64,000 nt of DNA from NCBI GenBank assembly GCA_010015675.1, contig ML976986.1, positions 891,981 through 955,980 of the forward strand. Reading direction: 5' to 3'. The DNA comes from Byssothecium circinans. Taxonomy: Eukaryota > Ascomycota > Dothideomycetes > Pleosporales > Massarinaceae. This document shows, piece after piece, positions 45,429-56,571 of the stretch. The translations under genes were made by a program, and so were the position numbers. Within the stretch, counting starts at the first letter, position 1. The number at the start of each line of letters is the position of its first letter. The notes under the pieces were generated by a model. The model had not been told where the DNA came from, did no database searches, and saw nothing but the letters and a program-made list of their open reading frames with translations.

Positions 45429-48400
45429 TTACGCCCTCTCACCCTTCCTGCCAGTAGCTTTCAATCTCGCGGCAAGATCCATAACAGCGTCCGCCCAGAC
45501 CGACATATCCTTCTCATCCTTAACCCGATTGCCGCAGAAGTCGCGCAAGAAAGCACCCATCTTCTCCTCACTGTACTTCTCGCCGTATATAAGCTCAGCT
45601 TTGGCATCGACCTCGGTCTCGACACCTTCTATGCCTAGGCTAACGCCAATCTCAAACGTGAACTTGACCTTGGTTTGTAGAGCGGGAAGGAGCATGTTGG
45701 CGGAGACAGCCATGCGCTCGTCAGAGAGAATGAACTCTTCCGTGATGTGGCTGTGGTCTAGCCAGCGTACTCCTTCGGCTACTGCGAGTGCAGAAGCCCA
45801 TCCTTTCTTGATGAGCGAGAGGAGCTCTGCGATGCGAGTCTGCGACTGGGGAATACAGTGGAGATAAGCTCGAATCATCTGCAAGAAGAACCGTTTGCTG
45901 GTCGTTAGGGGTCGCGGGTGAGGTGTAGTACTATCGCCGACGTAGCTCAGCGAGATGGATCCATTCGGTGTATTGGCGCCAGTGGCGAATGCAGATGGCT
46001 GGAAATATACCTCCAAGTCGTTCTGGTAGGACATCGTAATCATGCTCGAAGAGGCCGAAGTGATGCTCCAGCCATGAGCTTGTTCAAGGGAGGACACCTT
46101 GGCTACAATCCTGTTAGTATAATTCTCAAAAACCTAGCGAGACCAAACATACCTTTCAAATCATTGACCTCGGTCGTTGACCATCCACGACACTCCTCTC
46201 GCACGCGCTCAGCTGCCTTTGTCTCCTCAATGCATTCCATCTTATGCTCTTTGGCTGCTTCAATACGCGCCTCCTTCTCTTCGAACTCCCCCTGTAGCTG
46301 TGCCACAAGCTTGCGTTTCTCCTCCAGTTCTGTGTCAAGTGTAACCAGCTGCTCCCTAGCCTGCTCAAGCTCATCGCGATCGCAACTGTTCAACTCCTCA
46401 TGTCGCTGTTGGAGTTGCTTGTACTCAGCATCGAGCTTCTCTTGTTTGTCAGTGAGTGCAGGAAGTACAGCCTCCAAAAGCTCCTCCTGCTTAGTCAAGA
46501 CGTTCTCATCTCTCTTGAACCCGTCCATGGTGGCGAGCAGACCAGCTTTCAGATCTTGCAAAAGCGTGCTCCTCCAGCTGTACCACTCTCCGCGAGCCTC
46601 TAGACGAGCGTTGGTCTTCAAGTTTTTGAATTGATTATCCATGATGGCCCGCTGATCTGGAGGTGCGGTGAGGTATTCGCTGAACAGCATGGGGTTTTCC
46701 TCCATAACGTTGGCCTCCATGGTGCGGACGAAGTGGCGACCATCCGAGATATATTTCTTCATCTCATGGCAAGCGTGTTGGTAAAGTTCGAACTCGGGAA
46801 GAGTGCAAGCTCCTGCTGCTACGTATCGGTCCAGAGACTCCTCCTTGTCATCGACCTCCTTATCGTGGAAGAGGGCCGGTGCAGCTGTGTGTCGGCGCTT
46901 GGTCGTACTCAGATCCATAAAACGAATTCTAGTCATCTCAAGGAAGTCCTGGAGAGAAATGCGCTCGACCTCAGATGCTTCTTCTTCACCGGCAAGCTCG
47001 TCGACATCGTCCTCTTTTGCTGGCTCGGCTCTGAATGCAACTCGCTTCCTAGGGCTAATACTCTTTCTTGGAGTGGCCTTCTTTGGGGTGGGCGTCTTCT
47101 GCTTTGGCGTGGTTTGCTTCTGCGGTGTCTGAGACTTCTTCGGCGTGAAACCCCGCTTGACAGGCGATGTGAGAGTCTGCTTTCTAGGAGTTGAAAGAAG
47201 TTTGATGTTGTTCGCGAGCAAGGCAGTACTTTTTAGAGTTGGTTCCTCTGGTGCAGCTGCAAGTGGGCTGAATTGAACCGTGGAAAGTGACGAGCGACGA
47301 CGATTAAGGATGGGAGCGGCGATGGGGTCGTTAGGGATATGTAGAGGCGCATTTCGAGGCTGGCTTGTCGGCGTAGAAACCGTCTCCGGTAGCTTCGAAA
47401 TGCTCTGGGGAGCGCTGCGTACAAAAGGCGATGGCTCAAACGCTCCGCTCTGCTGCAGCACAACTGGCGCTTCAGGTGTTGCGATATTTAGACTCCGTCG
47501 TGGACGCCCTGGTGATCGTGTAGGCGTCCGTTTGGTCACTTTTTGCGGGGATAAAGAAAGCGCTTGATTGACATCTGCCACCTTGGGACGACCTGGTGAT
47601 TTCATAGGAGACTTTTGTGGTGTAGGTGTCTTGATCACGGACGGTACGATCATCTTCGCAATAGGTGCTTTTTCTGGCGTCTCCACGGCCTTCCCCAAAT
47701 GTTTGATTCCGGGGCCGACGACTTTGGTAAATTCCATAGATAGATCCTCGTCTTCTAGGTCGTCCTCCTGCTCCGCATCTTTTGCATGCTGGTCTTGTGT
47801 GGACTTGATAGTTCCAACTGCAAGTGTGAAATCCATGGTATTGTCGTCGAGAGATGTATCGACGCTCTCCCGCCTTCTGCTGTCTTGTTGGAGAGTAGGT
47901 GGGACTTCGCTCTTGATAGCCCCGATTGCAAGAGTGAGATCCATTGTTTGATCATCAGAGGCGGGACTGTCAGCTGGCGCCGCGCGTTGGCGAAGGCTAG
48001 TCCTGCGCCCGGCGGTACGTTTCGCTGGGCTCCCCTGCGAGGCGTCCAGCAGCGAGGCACGGCGCTTGAGGCTCTTTCGACGATTTGCTGGCTCTTTGGA
48101 GCTGAGTGTCTGTATGCTTCCCAGTGGCATCGTCAGCTCCATGCTCATATCGTCCGAGCCGGGGCTGCTCTGCGCTTCTGGCTGAGCAATGATCCTGCCT
48201 ACTGCCCTTGTAATGTCCATGCTCATGTCTTCATCACCCTCGTTTTGGCCTTCATCTGCATCTGGTAGCGGCGAAGATTGGGCGAATGGATCGTCATTTT
48301 CTTTGTCTGGTGTTGGTGTCTTTTGGCTCTTCTGTGCCCACGGCTTGAATGATGCTGTGATTTCATCCTCCGCTATGACCATAGACACGTCTTCGTCTTC

Positions 48401-49168
48401 GAGATCTAGCCTCTGTGTTCCCGCATGAGCAGCAGCCTGTCGCAACGCGGCATCGAGCCTTGCGCTGCTCGGCGAATCGCCGTTGGAGGCTGGGGAGCCA
48501 TCGAGCGCATTCTCTTCATCTGAACTGTCATCGACCGTCTCGGCGCCACCAGGGGACGCGTTGTCTCCACTCAATGGGCTGGAAGAGTAGATGTCGTCCG
48601 GGTTGTTGAAGTTCATGGGCGGGATGCCAGAGCTCCGGCGGCGGTTCTTCTTCTGGTGCAGGTCGCGCTGGTTGGCCGGGGAGGATCCAGGCTCGGGCTC
48701 AGGCTCTTCGACGCGTTCGGGCGGGGTGGAGGGAGGCTCTTCGGCGTCTGGTTCGGGTGTAGGCGCTTGCGATATGCCTGACGCTCGTCGTGTTGCCTCC
48801 GAGGCGGCTGAGGAGGAGGTTGCATCGCGCAGATACTCGACCACGTCCCAGGTGTGGAGGGTTGCTTCGGGTGCGAAGGAGACGCGTCGCTTTGCCAGAG
48901 ACTTGCGGCGTGCTTCGCGTCGCTTCTTCTCGTCCTCGTCGTTGGAAGAGAGGATTGACTTGACTGCGGGAATGAAGGCCGATTTGCGCCGGTTTCCGTG
49001 GCTTTCCTTCAGCGCGGGCTCTTCCAGAGCTCCAAGCCCGCCGGGTCCAATGCTCTTGCTGCGCGTCTTTCTCGCTGCTGGCTTCTTTGGTGACAATGAC
49101 GCCGCCTTGAATGACGTGCCAACACCAGCGACCATTCCGTCCGCAATGTTCTCTTTGCCGCTCGCCAT
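45429..49168 (-). CDS. spc7: Kinetochore scaffold Spc105/Spc7 (KNL1)
   Basis: Exons 49168-46153 and 46102-45429 join across a 50-bp intron with a perfect ACTAAC branch site, giving 1229 residues. The start at 49168 has a strong context (CACCATGGCG) and gives MASGKENI. The PP1-docking motif RVSF is at residues 95-98. Five MELT-type motifs follow (MSMDIT, MSMELT, TMDLTL, TMDFTL, LSMEFT), the Mps1-phosphorylated Bub3-Bub1 docking sites. Then come basic Ser/Pro repeats, the Spc7 domain with FLEMTRIRFMDL, a long coiled coil, and a C-terminal RWD-like domain. The protein links centromere and microtubules and hosts the spindle checkpoint. It is divergent from kmt6. Confidence 0.95.
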
Positions 49169-49565
49169 GGTGGCTGTGGTGGCTGTAGGAGGGTGGAGTG
49201 CGTCGAGTGAGAATGTTGAATATTGAATAATGTTATGTGGACCTGAGATGGAAGTCGCGCAGTAAACAAACATCATGCGGCCCGTGCATGCCGCTAACCG
49301 AAGTGGGCCTCAGCTATCGATATGCTTTCACTCACTTTCGGGTCTGGGGCACACCAACGACGACACTTTCACCTCTACACTCTCCATTCGTTCGCATTCT
49401 TGTTAGCTTCATAGCTTCGTGGTTGTGTGAAATCTATGCATATGTTCACGGGCGCTTGGAGCTGTCGGACTCACGTGCCGTCGCGCAGGGCACCTGGGCA
49501 AACACGTACAGTCGCGCACTCGCCATCTGGATTCTGCCTGTCTCTCTGTGCTTAGAGCATGCATA
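49169..49565. promoter_or_regulatory. Shared upstream region of spc7 and kmt6
   Basis: Only 397 bp separate the two divergent ATGs, so promoters must overlap or abut. I see no classical TATA box. Confidence 0.4.
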
Positions 49566-52500
49566 ATGGCAGAACGCAACAGAAACCGACCAGACTCTAC
49601 GTCCGCACCAACCTCCAGGAAGTCTGAAGTTGTGGATCTCACGCTCGACGATCCAGATCAGTCGTCGAACCTCACCACCAAATCAACACCAAAAGCAAAC
49701 TCGAAATCAGCATCCACAGAGCGAGCATTCTCCACGCCCACCAAAGCCCCAGCACGGCCGAACGTGCCTTCCAAGCTTATCACAGGAGACTCTCAACAGT
49801 TCGCCATTTTGATTACTGATGACGATGACGAGCCCTCAAAAGCGTCTTCAAGCAGAATAGATCTATCAAGAAATGCAACCATAGTACCAAAAGTAGTGCC
49901 AGGAAGTACAGTGCAAGGCTTCTCTCAAAAGGCGGCTCCACCCCAAGCTACCACAGCGCATACAGCCAGGTCATCACTCAGCTTTGAAGGCTCCAAACCC
50001 AACAGCCAAGCGGATACTACAGGTGGTGCTGAGGTAAATTCTCCTCGACGGCCCCACAGCCGGCAGAAAGTCGTCTCCAAAGTCTCCTCACCAACTCCTG
50101 AACCGATCACTGCGACCCGCAGGTCTCAAAGTCTGCAAAAAGATGCCCCCAGGACAGCTTCTCCAGGACCCGTTCAGGCACTGCGAAATTCAACCACTTA
50201 CGAATCCTTGCAACGACCGCCCGTTCCCATCCGACCTTCCCCGCCAACCGAGCCTTCTGAAGCCTCCACTCGGTCCAAACCCAACGATCCAGCATCAAAA
50301 ACGAATGAAGCAAACAACTCTTCAAGCGAGAAGCCAAGGGTACCTACGCCTCCACCCCCAAAACCTGCAGGGACCAAAGCTAGAAAATCTGCGCCCTCTG
50401 CAGCAGGAGTTGCTGTAAAGCTTATTCGACCACCAACGCTTTCAAAGAATGCACCTTTTGGTCTCACAAAGACGACTAAGCCACGGTTGCAACCCTTGAC
50501 CTCTGTTTCTGCAGCATCGGTTGCTGGGCCATCGCGCGAGTCGATCACAGAGCGACCCCATTCTATGGTAACTTCCACGGACCACAACATCATCACAAAC
50601 ACTCAGATCGTCGATTCGCAAGACCTCGATCAAACAAAGGCCTGCGTTGATGAGTGCGTCAAGAAGCATTTACACGAAGTATACCGATCCCATGCATATA
50701 TGGTTAGCGTGAGTAAAACTTGCAGATGCGACTTCCTCATATCAATCTAACAGCCTCAGGTTTGTTTGCGCCGTAATCGAGAGTGTTTCGAACGCGAACT
50801 TCGTTCGAAGGAGCGTTTATCGATGCATGGGGTGGCATCAGCCACTAGCCCCGACAAGTACCTCCAAAATTTGTCTCCATTCAAACAGATGCTGCCTATT
50901 CAGGTCCCGATCGCAGTTGTTAGCGGTGATAAGCAACCCTATTTGAGTGAGGAACCGCAAAACATCAAATTTCGTTCCAAGGAAGTGAGCAAGATGGCTA
51001 TGAAAGTCACCGCATTTCGATCCGAAGCCATCGATATCCCCACTTTTCGTGAGTACGTCAGCCTGCAGGACAACATTCTGAGCGAGAATCAAAACGAACT
51101 CTTGAACTGGCCGTACTTTGTGAATGATGAGATCACCACCCATACTGAACAGAGCGGCCTAGTCAAAGCCTTAGAAAAGGCCTACAAGCTGAGAAACGAT
51201 AAAACACATCTGCTTGATGATATCAATCGATTCTATGCCTCAGGCACGGACACGATTCTCTCGGAGCTTGGCATCAGATGGACAGACGTTCTTTTCTGGC
51301 TACTAGGCTCGGATGATGATATTCGAAGCATCAACCGCCAGGGACTCAATAGCAAACATTTTGAAAAGCCTCTCTTGGATCGCAACCCTCAACTGGTAGA
51401 AGGATCCAATCAAGAGAGACTGAAATGGGGGTCCATTTTATCTCTGTTGCCCGCGGTCTCTTCTCATCAGCTGCGGCTCACCGCATTAGCTTGCTCAGCT
51501 TTTTTGATACAGTCAACCTTCAAAATCTGGCACCTAGCCTTGCGGAGTGATTTCATCCAGAGGAGAATATCGCGAATGTTGCTCAGACCTACCGAGAGTC
51601 CTCAGTTTGAATATCGTAGCACTGTTTGCAGAGTCTGTCAAGTGTAAGTTAAAAACCTTAGGGAGCGATCTATCTAACAGAGGTCAGGCATGATTGTTTG
51701 TCGCATGGCGAGTTGAGAGAGGATCCCGATGGGGTTATCCACGACTCGCAGAACTCGCAAAGTGAAGATTCGGATTCAGACAATGATGAGACGCCACTAC
51801 AACCTAAGAGTTCACGGACAGCACCCGTGGTTGGTCCTGAGCATGGCACATCTGACTCTGATATCGAAGAGGTGATCAATTACAAGAGAATAGTGAACGC
51901 CCACTCCCATCACGTGGATTCGATCACTGAAGGCGACACCGCTGCTTATGCCATACCGCCTCCTGGCGAATTTGATGCTAAATGGTGGCTAACGAAGACC
52001 AATACTACTAATTGGGTCCACTGGAAGCCATTTTACCCCTGTTATCATCCAGGGAGCTCCTGCATCACAGCTAACTGCCGCTGCTATCGAGAGGGAATCA
52101 CTTGCGAGAAATCATGCACATGCCCGTCGTCATGCAACCGACGGTTTCCAGGTTGCTCTTGTGCCAGTAATACAGGCAAACAACGCGCCTGCGGAGCCAA
52201 GGAGTCAGACTGTCTTTGTGTTCAAATGGCAAGAGAATGCGACCCCGATCTCTGTGGTTCTTGCGGTGCTATTGATATCCTCGACCCTGTCAACCGCTAT
52301 AAGGGAGATCTAGAGTATGGCAGGTGCTGCAACGTGCACATTCAACGAGGTGTCCCAAAGAAGACTTTGCTAGGCCACTCTGAGGTCCATGGATTTGGTC
52401 TTTACACTGGCGAAGATGTTAAGAGAGATGAATTCATCGGCGAATACAAAGGCGAAGTGGTCACGATCGGAGAAGGCGAACGACGGGATATCATATACAA

Positions 52501-53199
52501 GGAGCAACAGACGATGTATCTGTTCAAATTGAACAGAGGTAAGTGCCCATGTCTCACGGCACGGATAGTTACTGACCAGAAACAGCGCAAGAAATCGATG
52601 CCACAGACCATGGCAACAAGACGCGATTCATCAATAACGCAGATAAGGGCAACACCAACTGCTACGTGAAGAACCTACTCTGCAACACCGTTCGTCGCAT
52701 TGGCGTGTATGCGGCGAAAAATGTCAAGGCAGGCACTGAGCTCTATTTTTACTATGAATATCCTGCCGAACAGACGAAAGGTTTCAAGCAGCCCGGTGGA
52801 TCATCATCTCGAAATATTCCGGTCCCGGTTCCATCCTCCTCAGGACCAGCACAGCGCGCGCGGAAATCAACATCTTTGAATGCCCCTAAGCGGGCTCCCT
52901 CCACTCACCGACCAGAAGAAGTACCAGAGACTGACACGGAAGACGTTTGGCAAGCAGATGCAGATGCAAGTGCTGAGGAAGAGGAACAGGACAAAGAAAA
53001 GGATATATGGCAAGTCGATACAGAGGATGAAGGCCTAAGCGCTTTGGGAGCTTCGCGCCGGAGGCAGAACAACGCGCCTGTAGTAGCAGTGAAGCAAACA
53101 GTAGGGAAGAAGAAAAACAAGGGCAAAATGGGTGGAGCACGACCTGGTGCTGGAAGGCCGCCGAAGAGAAAGAGGCAACTGGACAGCGATGAGGATTAG
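49566..53199 (+). CDS. kmt6: PRC2 catalytic subunit, H3K27 methyltransferase (KMT6/EZH2)
   Basis: Four exons (49566-50708, 50760-51643, 51688-52538, 52586-53199; introns 51, 44 and 47 bp) encode 1163 residues. The first 380 are disordered Ser/Pro-rich sequence. The middle holds the EZH2-type region ending TVCRVCQVHDCLSHG, with an intron inside the motif. The CXC domain (CYHPGSSCITANCRC … CTCPSSCNRRFPGCSC) and SET domain (HGFGLYTGEDV, IGEYKGEVV, RFINNADKGNTNCY, GTELYFYYEYP) follow. The enzyme places facultative-heterochromatin marks that silence secondary-metabolite and effector genes. The SET NHS motif reads NNA and the usual YDY reads FYYEY; I believe such variants are common in fungal KMT6. 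The acceptor of intron 1 could also be 6 bp upstream in frame. Confidence 0.93.
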
Positions 53200-54056
53200 G
53201 AGCCCTCACCATCTGTGTCATTTTGTGAGCAGCCATTCACCCAAGTCGAGGACTCGGGGGATTATGAGGCGGATTCTGAGTATGTTCCGGAATCGGAATG
53301 ATCAGATGACTTCAGCTCGAACGATTAGGACTTTCTCTTCACCCAAAGGCTTTCATCTGGCTCTGGGGATCCGGGACATATGGCTCGGGCTTGGCGCTAT
53401 TCTAGTGATGAGGGCCCTGGTAGTATGTATTCGTATGTATGCATCCTTCACATGCCCACAGCTATCAATGTCATGAGAATTCAAGTATTTGCATTACCTA
53501 CTTAGGTATCCCAACCCACGAATCACAGCAGGGACACGAAGCGCAACATCCGCATCTTCCGGCGCACGCAAGCGCGAGACTGGGCGGAAAAATCAAGATC
53601 CCGGTTCATCTGGAGATTAGGGCCGGCGGTACCTGCAGATGAATATAGCTGGGGTCACATAGAGCTTCCACACGCTCACCAATTGCCTTTCACCTTTGCA
53701 AAGAGATGTCCTCTGGAACAATTCTCTTTTCGCAGTGATCTCCGTCTCGCTTGTGACGGATAGCGTGGATTGCATCATGCGATTAATATTGCAACTTGCG
53801 CTAGAAGAATGATAGACTTGAATACGGCGCCATTGTTCATTTATACTCGGGGAGTTATGTACAGTGGAGGCGAAGAGCTTGGAGAGTGGTTTGGGGATTT
53901 GTTGTTCCGCGGTCTAGCGAGATTGATGCCGGTGTACTATGTAGAGGTGGGAAGGTTTAGGATTGGGGATATATTTTTGAGGGTTCGCACTTATTCGGTG
54001 GGAGTTGTGCGATCTCACAGCTTTACATTACAGGTATTGAGCCAAGTCAGGTCAAG
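53200..54056. other. Downstream of kmt6; acidic readthrough segment then nothing
   Basis: Directly after the kmt6 TAG the same frame continues for 33 acidic, protein-like codons (…VEDSGDYEADSEYVPESE) before TGA at about 53300. The remainder up to the cellulase promoter shows no gene. Confidence 0.5.
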
Positions 54057-56240
54057 ATGGTCGTTGGGCTTTCGAAAACTAGAGTGGTGCTGTTGGCGGC
54101 GTTGCTGCAGGGCGCGCTTGCTGCCAACACTCCTTATGGCCAATGTAAGTTTATTCGATATGGTCACAAAGATGAAGAGCTGACGATCATAGGCGGTGGT
54201 TTGGGATATACGGGCGACAAAACATGTCCTGATGGTTATGCTTGCCAAGTGCAGAATGATTGTAAATATTGTCCCCTATCCACACAATCTCCGCCATATT
54301 CATCCTATCTAACGAAATACCAGACTACCACCAATGCCTCCCCGGCACCGCGGCCACAACCTCAAGCACCACCAAACCCACCACAACCCCCACAACAACC
54401 CAAACCTCCCAGACCACCAGCAAGCCAACCTCGACTCTAGCAACCGCCACACCAACCACAGGCGGCGTCAAGTGCACAGGAACATTCACGCCAGTCTCAG
54501 CCTCAGCCTACGTTGCCTCCCTCCACCCCGGCTGGAACCTAGGCAACACCCTCGACGCCATCCAAAACGAAGGAGACTGGAACAACCCCCCCGTAGTCCC
54601 GTCGACCTTCGACGACATCAAAGCCGCAGGTTTCAAATCCATCCGTTTACCCGTAACCTGGGCGTACCACTTCACCACGCAGTCCCCCAGCTGGACCGTC
54701 AACGCCACCTTCCTCCAACGCGTCTCCGACGTGATCGACCAAATCGCCGCCCGCAACTTCCCCGTCATCGTCAACGCGCACCACGACAGCTTCACCTGGG
54801 CCGACATCTCGGCCCCCGGAGCGAACCTCACCGCCATCGAAGAGCGGCTTTACCGGCTCTGGTACCAGGTCGGCACGAAGTTGGCGTGTAAAAGCAGTTT
54901 AGTGGCTTTTGAACCCATCAACGAGATCCCCGGGACGACGGCGGAACATGGCGCTGAAGTGAATAAACTGAATGGGATTTTTCTGCAGGCTATTAGTGAT
55001 GCGGGGGGGTTCAATGCGCAGCGCGTTGTTACGCTCGTGGGTGCCGGGGAGGATTCTATCAAGACTAGTTTGTGGTTTAAGCGGCCGGATGCTAGGTTTA
55101 AGAATCCGTGGGCGTTGCAGTATCATTATTACTCTCCTTGTAAGTCAAAAGTCCAGGTCCAAATCGCATCTCCCCCTTGCTCTTCCCTTCCCTTCCCAAC
55201 TCCTTCACTCACCCACTCCGCTATAACCACGGCGACTAACACCACTGCTCCCCCGCAAAGACGACTTCATCTTCTCCGCCTGGGGCAAAACAACCTGGGG
55301 CTCCGACGCCGACAAAGCCGCCCTAGACGCCGACTTCGCCTCCATCCGCGCAAATTTCACCGACATCCCCCTCGTCCTCGGCGAATGGGACGCCTCGTCC
55401 ACAAACACCGAAACCGCCGGTCGCTGGCGCTACTTCGACTTCCTTCTCCGCACCGCCGCGAAGTACAACATCGCGACCATCATGTGGGACAACGGCCTCG
55501 ACCATTTCGACCGCGCGGCGCGCAAATGGCGCGACCCGACCGCCCTCGCCATCCTGCTGAACGCGGCAAAGGGCACGGTGAACGCGCTGCCGGATAGTAC
55601 TACGGATGTGGCCGCGACGTCGCAGTTCTCGAGCGCGTATGTTTACCACAGAGCTGGGGAGGCGGTGGGCGATGCCGTGGTTCCGTATCTGTTCAACGGA
55701 CTTACATTGACGTCGATTACGAATTCGAAAACGGCGAAGGCGCTGACTAGGGGGTCGGATTACTCGGTCAGCGGGTCGAATATCACGCTCACGTCTGCGT
55801 TCCTCAAAACGGTCATCACGTCCTCGTCGACGACGGGCTCGCTGGCGAACCTCACACTGGCGTTTTCCGCGGGCGCCCCGACGAATCTCGATATCACGCA
55901 GTACGCGACGCCCAAGTTGGGGGCGACGTCGAGTGTGTTGCCCGCTACGTCGGCGGATCTGTATATTCCCGTGGCGTGGGCGGGGCAGAGACGCCCGGCG
56001 GCGGTGCGTGCGTTGAAGGCCGATGGGGGCATTTTGATCGATGATTGGACGCAGTGGCTCGGGCCGTTGCAGGCCGGCAGGTTGACGTATGCTGGGCAGT
56101 GGGATTGGGATGGTGGGAATGTTATTTTGCGCGCTGCGGTTTTGGATGCGGTGAGGACGGCGGCGCAGACGACGACGTTTACGGTCGAGTTTTATCCGAG
56201 GGTGCCGGGGAATGCTGCTAATTATACAATTACTGTGTAG
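54057..56240 (+). CDS. Secreted GH5 endoglucanase with N-terminal CBM1 and C-terminal X2-like module
   Basis: Four exons (54057-54144, 54193-54261, 54324-55139, 55261-56240; introns 48, 62, 121 bp) encode 650 residues. A signal peptide (VVLLAALLQGALA) precedes a complete CBM1 cellulose-binding fold, YGQCGGGLGYTG…CQVQNDYYHQCL, which two introns cut so that it is visible only after splicing. A Thr/Ser-rich linker leads to a GH5 domain: GWNLGNTLD, the HH pair in VNAHHD, acid/base Glu in FEPINEIPG, YHYYSP, and nucleophile Glu in LGEWD. The C-terminal 200 residues include an Ig-like X2-type module (LTRGSDYSVSGSNITLTS) and a further beta-rich part. The product should be extracellular and cleave beta-1,4-glucan. 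Confidence 0.93.
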
Positions 56241-56571
56241 GTGGTGGAAGAAGGGTTGGGGGTGTTTTGTATATAGGTGGATGGGGAGTTGGGTTGAGGG
56301 AGAAAGAACTTATGGACTTTGATAGTGTGGAAATTATCGTTGAGACCCATTTCGTAAAACCTTGCCAAGAGAAGCATGGATGAGAAGATTAGGTGTTATT
56401 GGACACGCATACACGTAAACAGTTTATCCTCCAAAGACTAAGGACGTACCATGACATCCCAAGAAAGAACATTTTGAAATAATACTTACTGGAACGCTGT
56501 CTACCATACCGTATCAAGAGACAAGAATACTACAAGCCACTAGGAGGGGACTTTCTGTGGGAGTGACAACT

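Noticed and set aside
54334..55600. Long alternative frames inside the GH5 gene
   Set aside because: Frames rich in Arg/Pro/His shifted against the GH5 frame, including readthrough of the 121-bp intron; the catalytic Glu motifs fix the correct frame.
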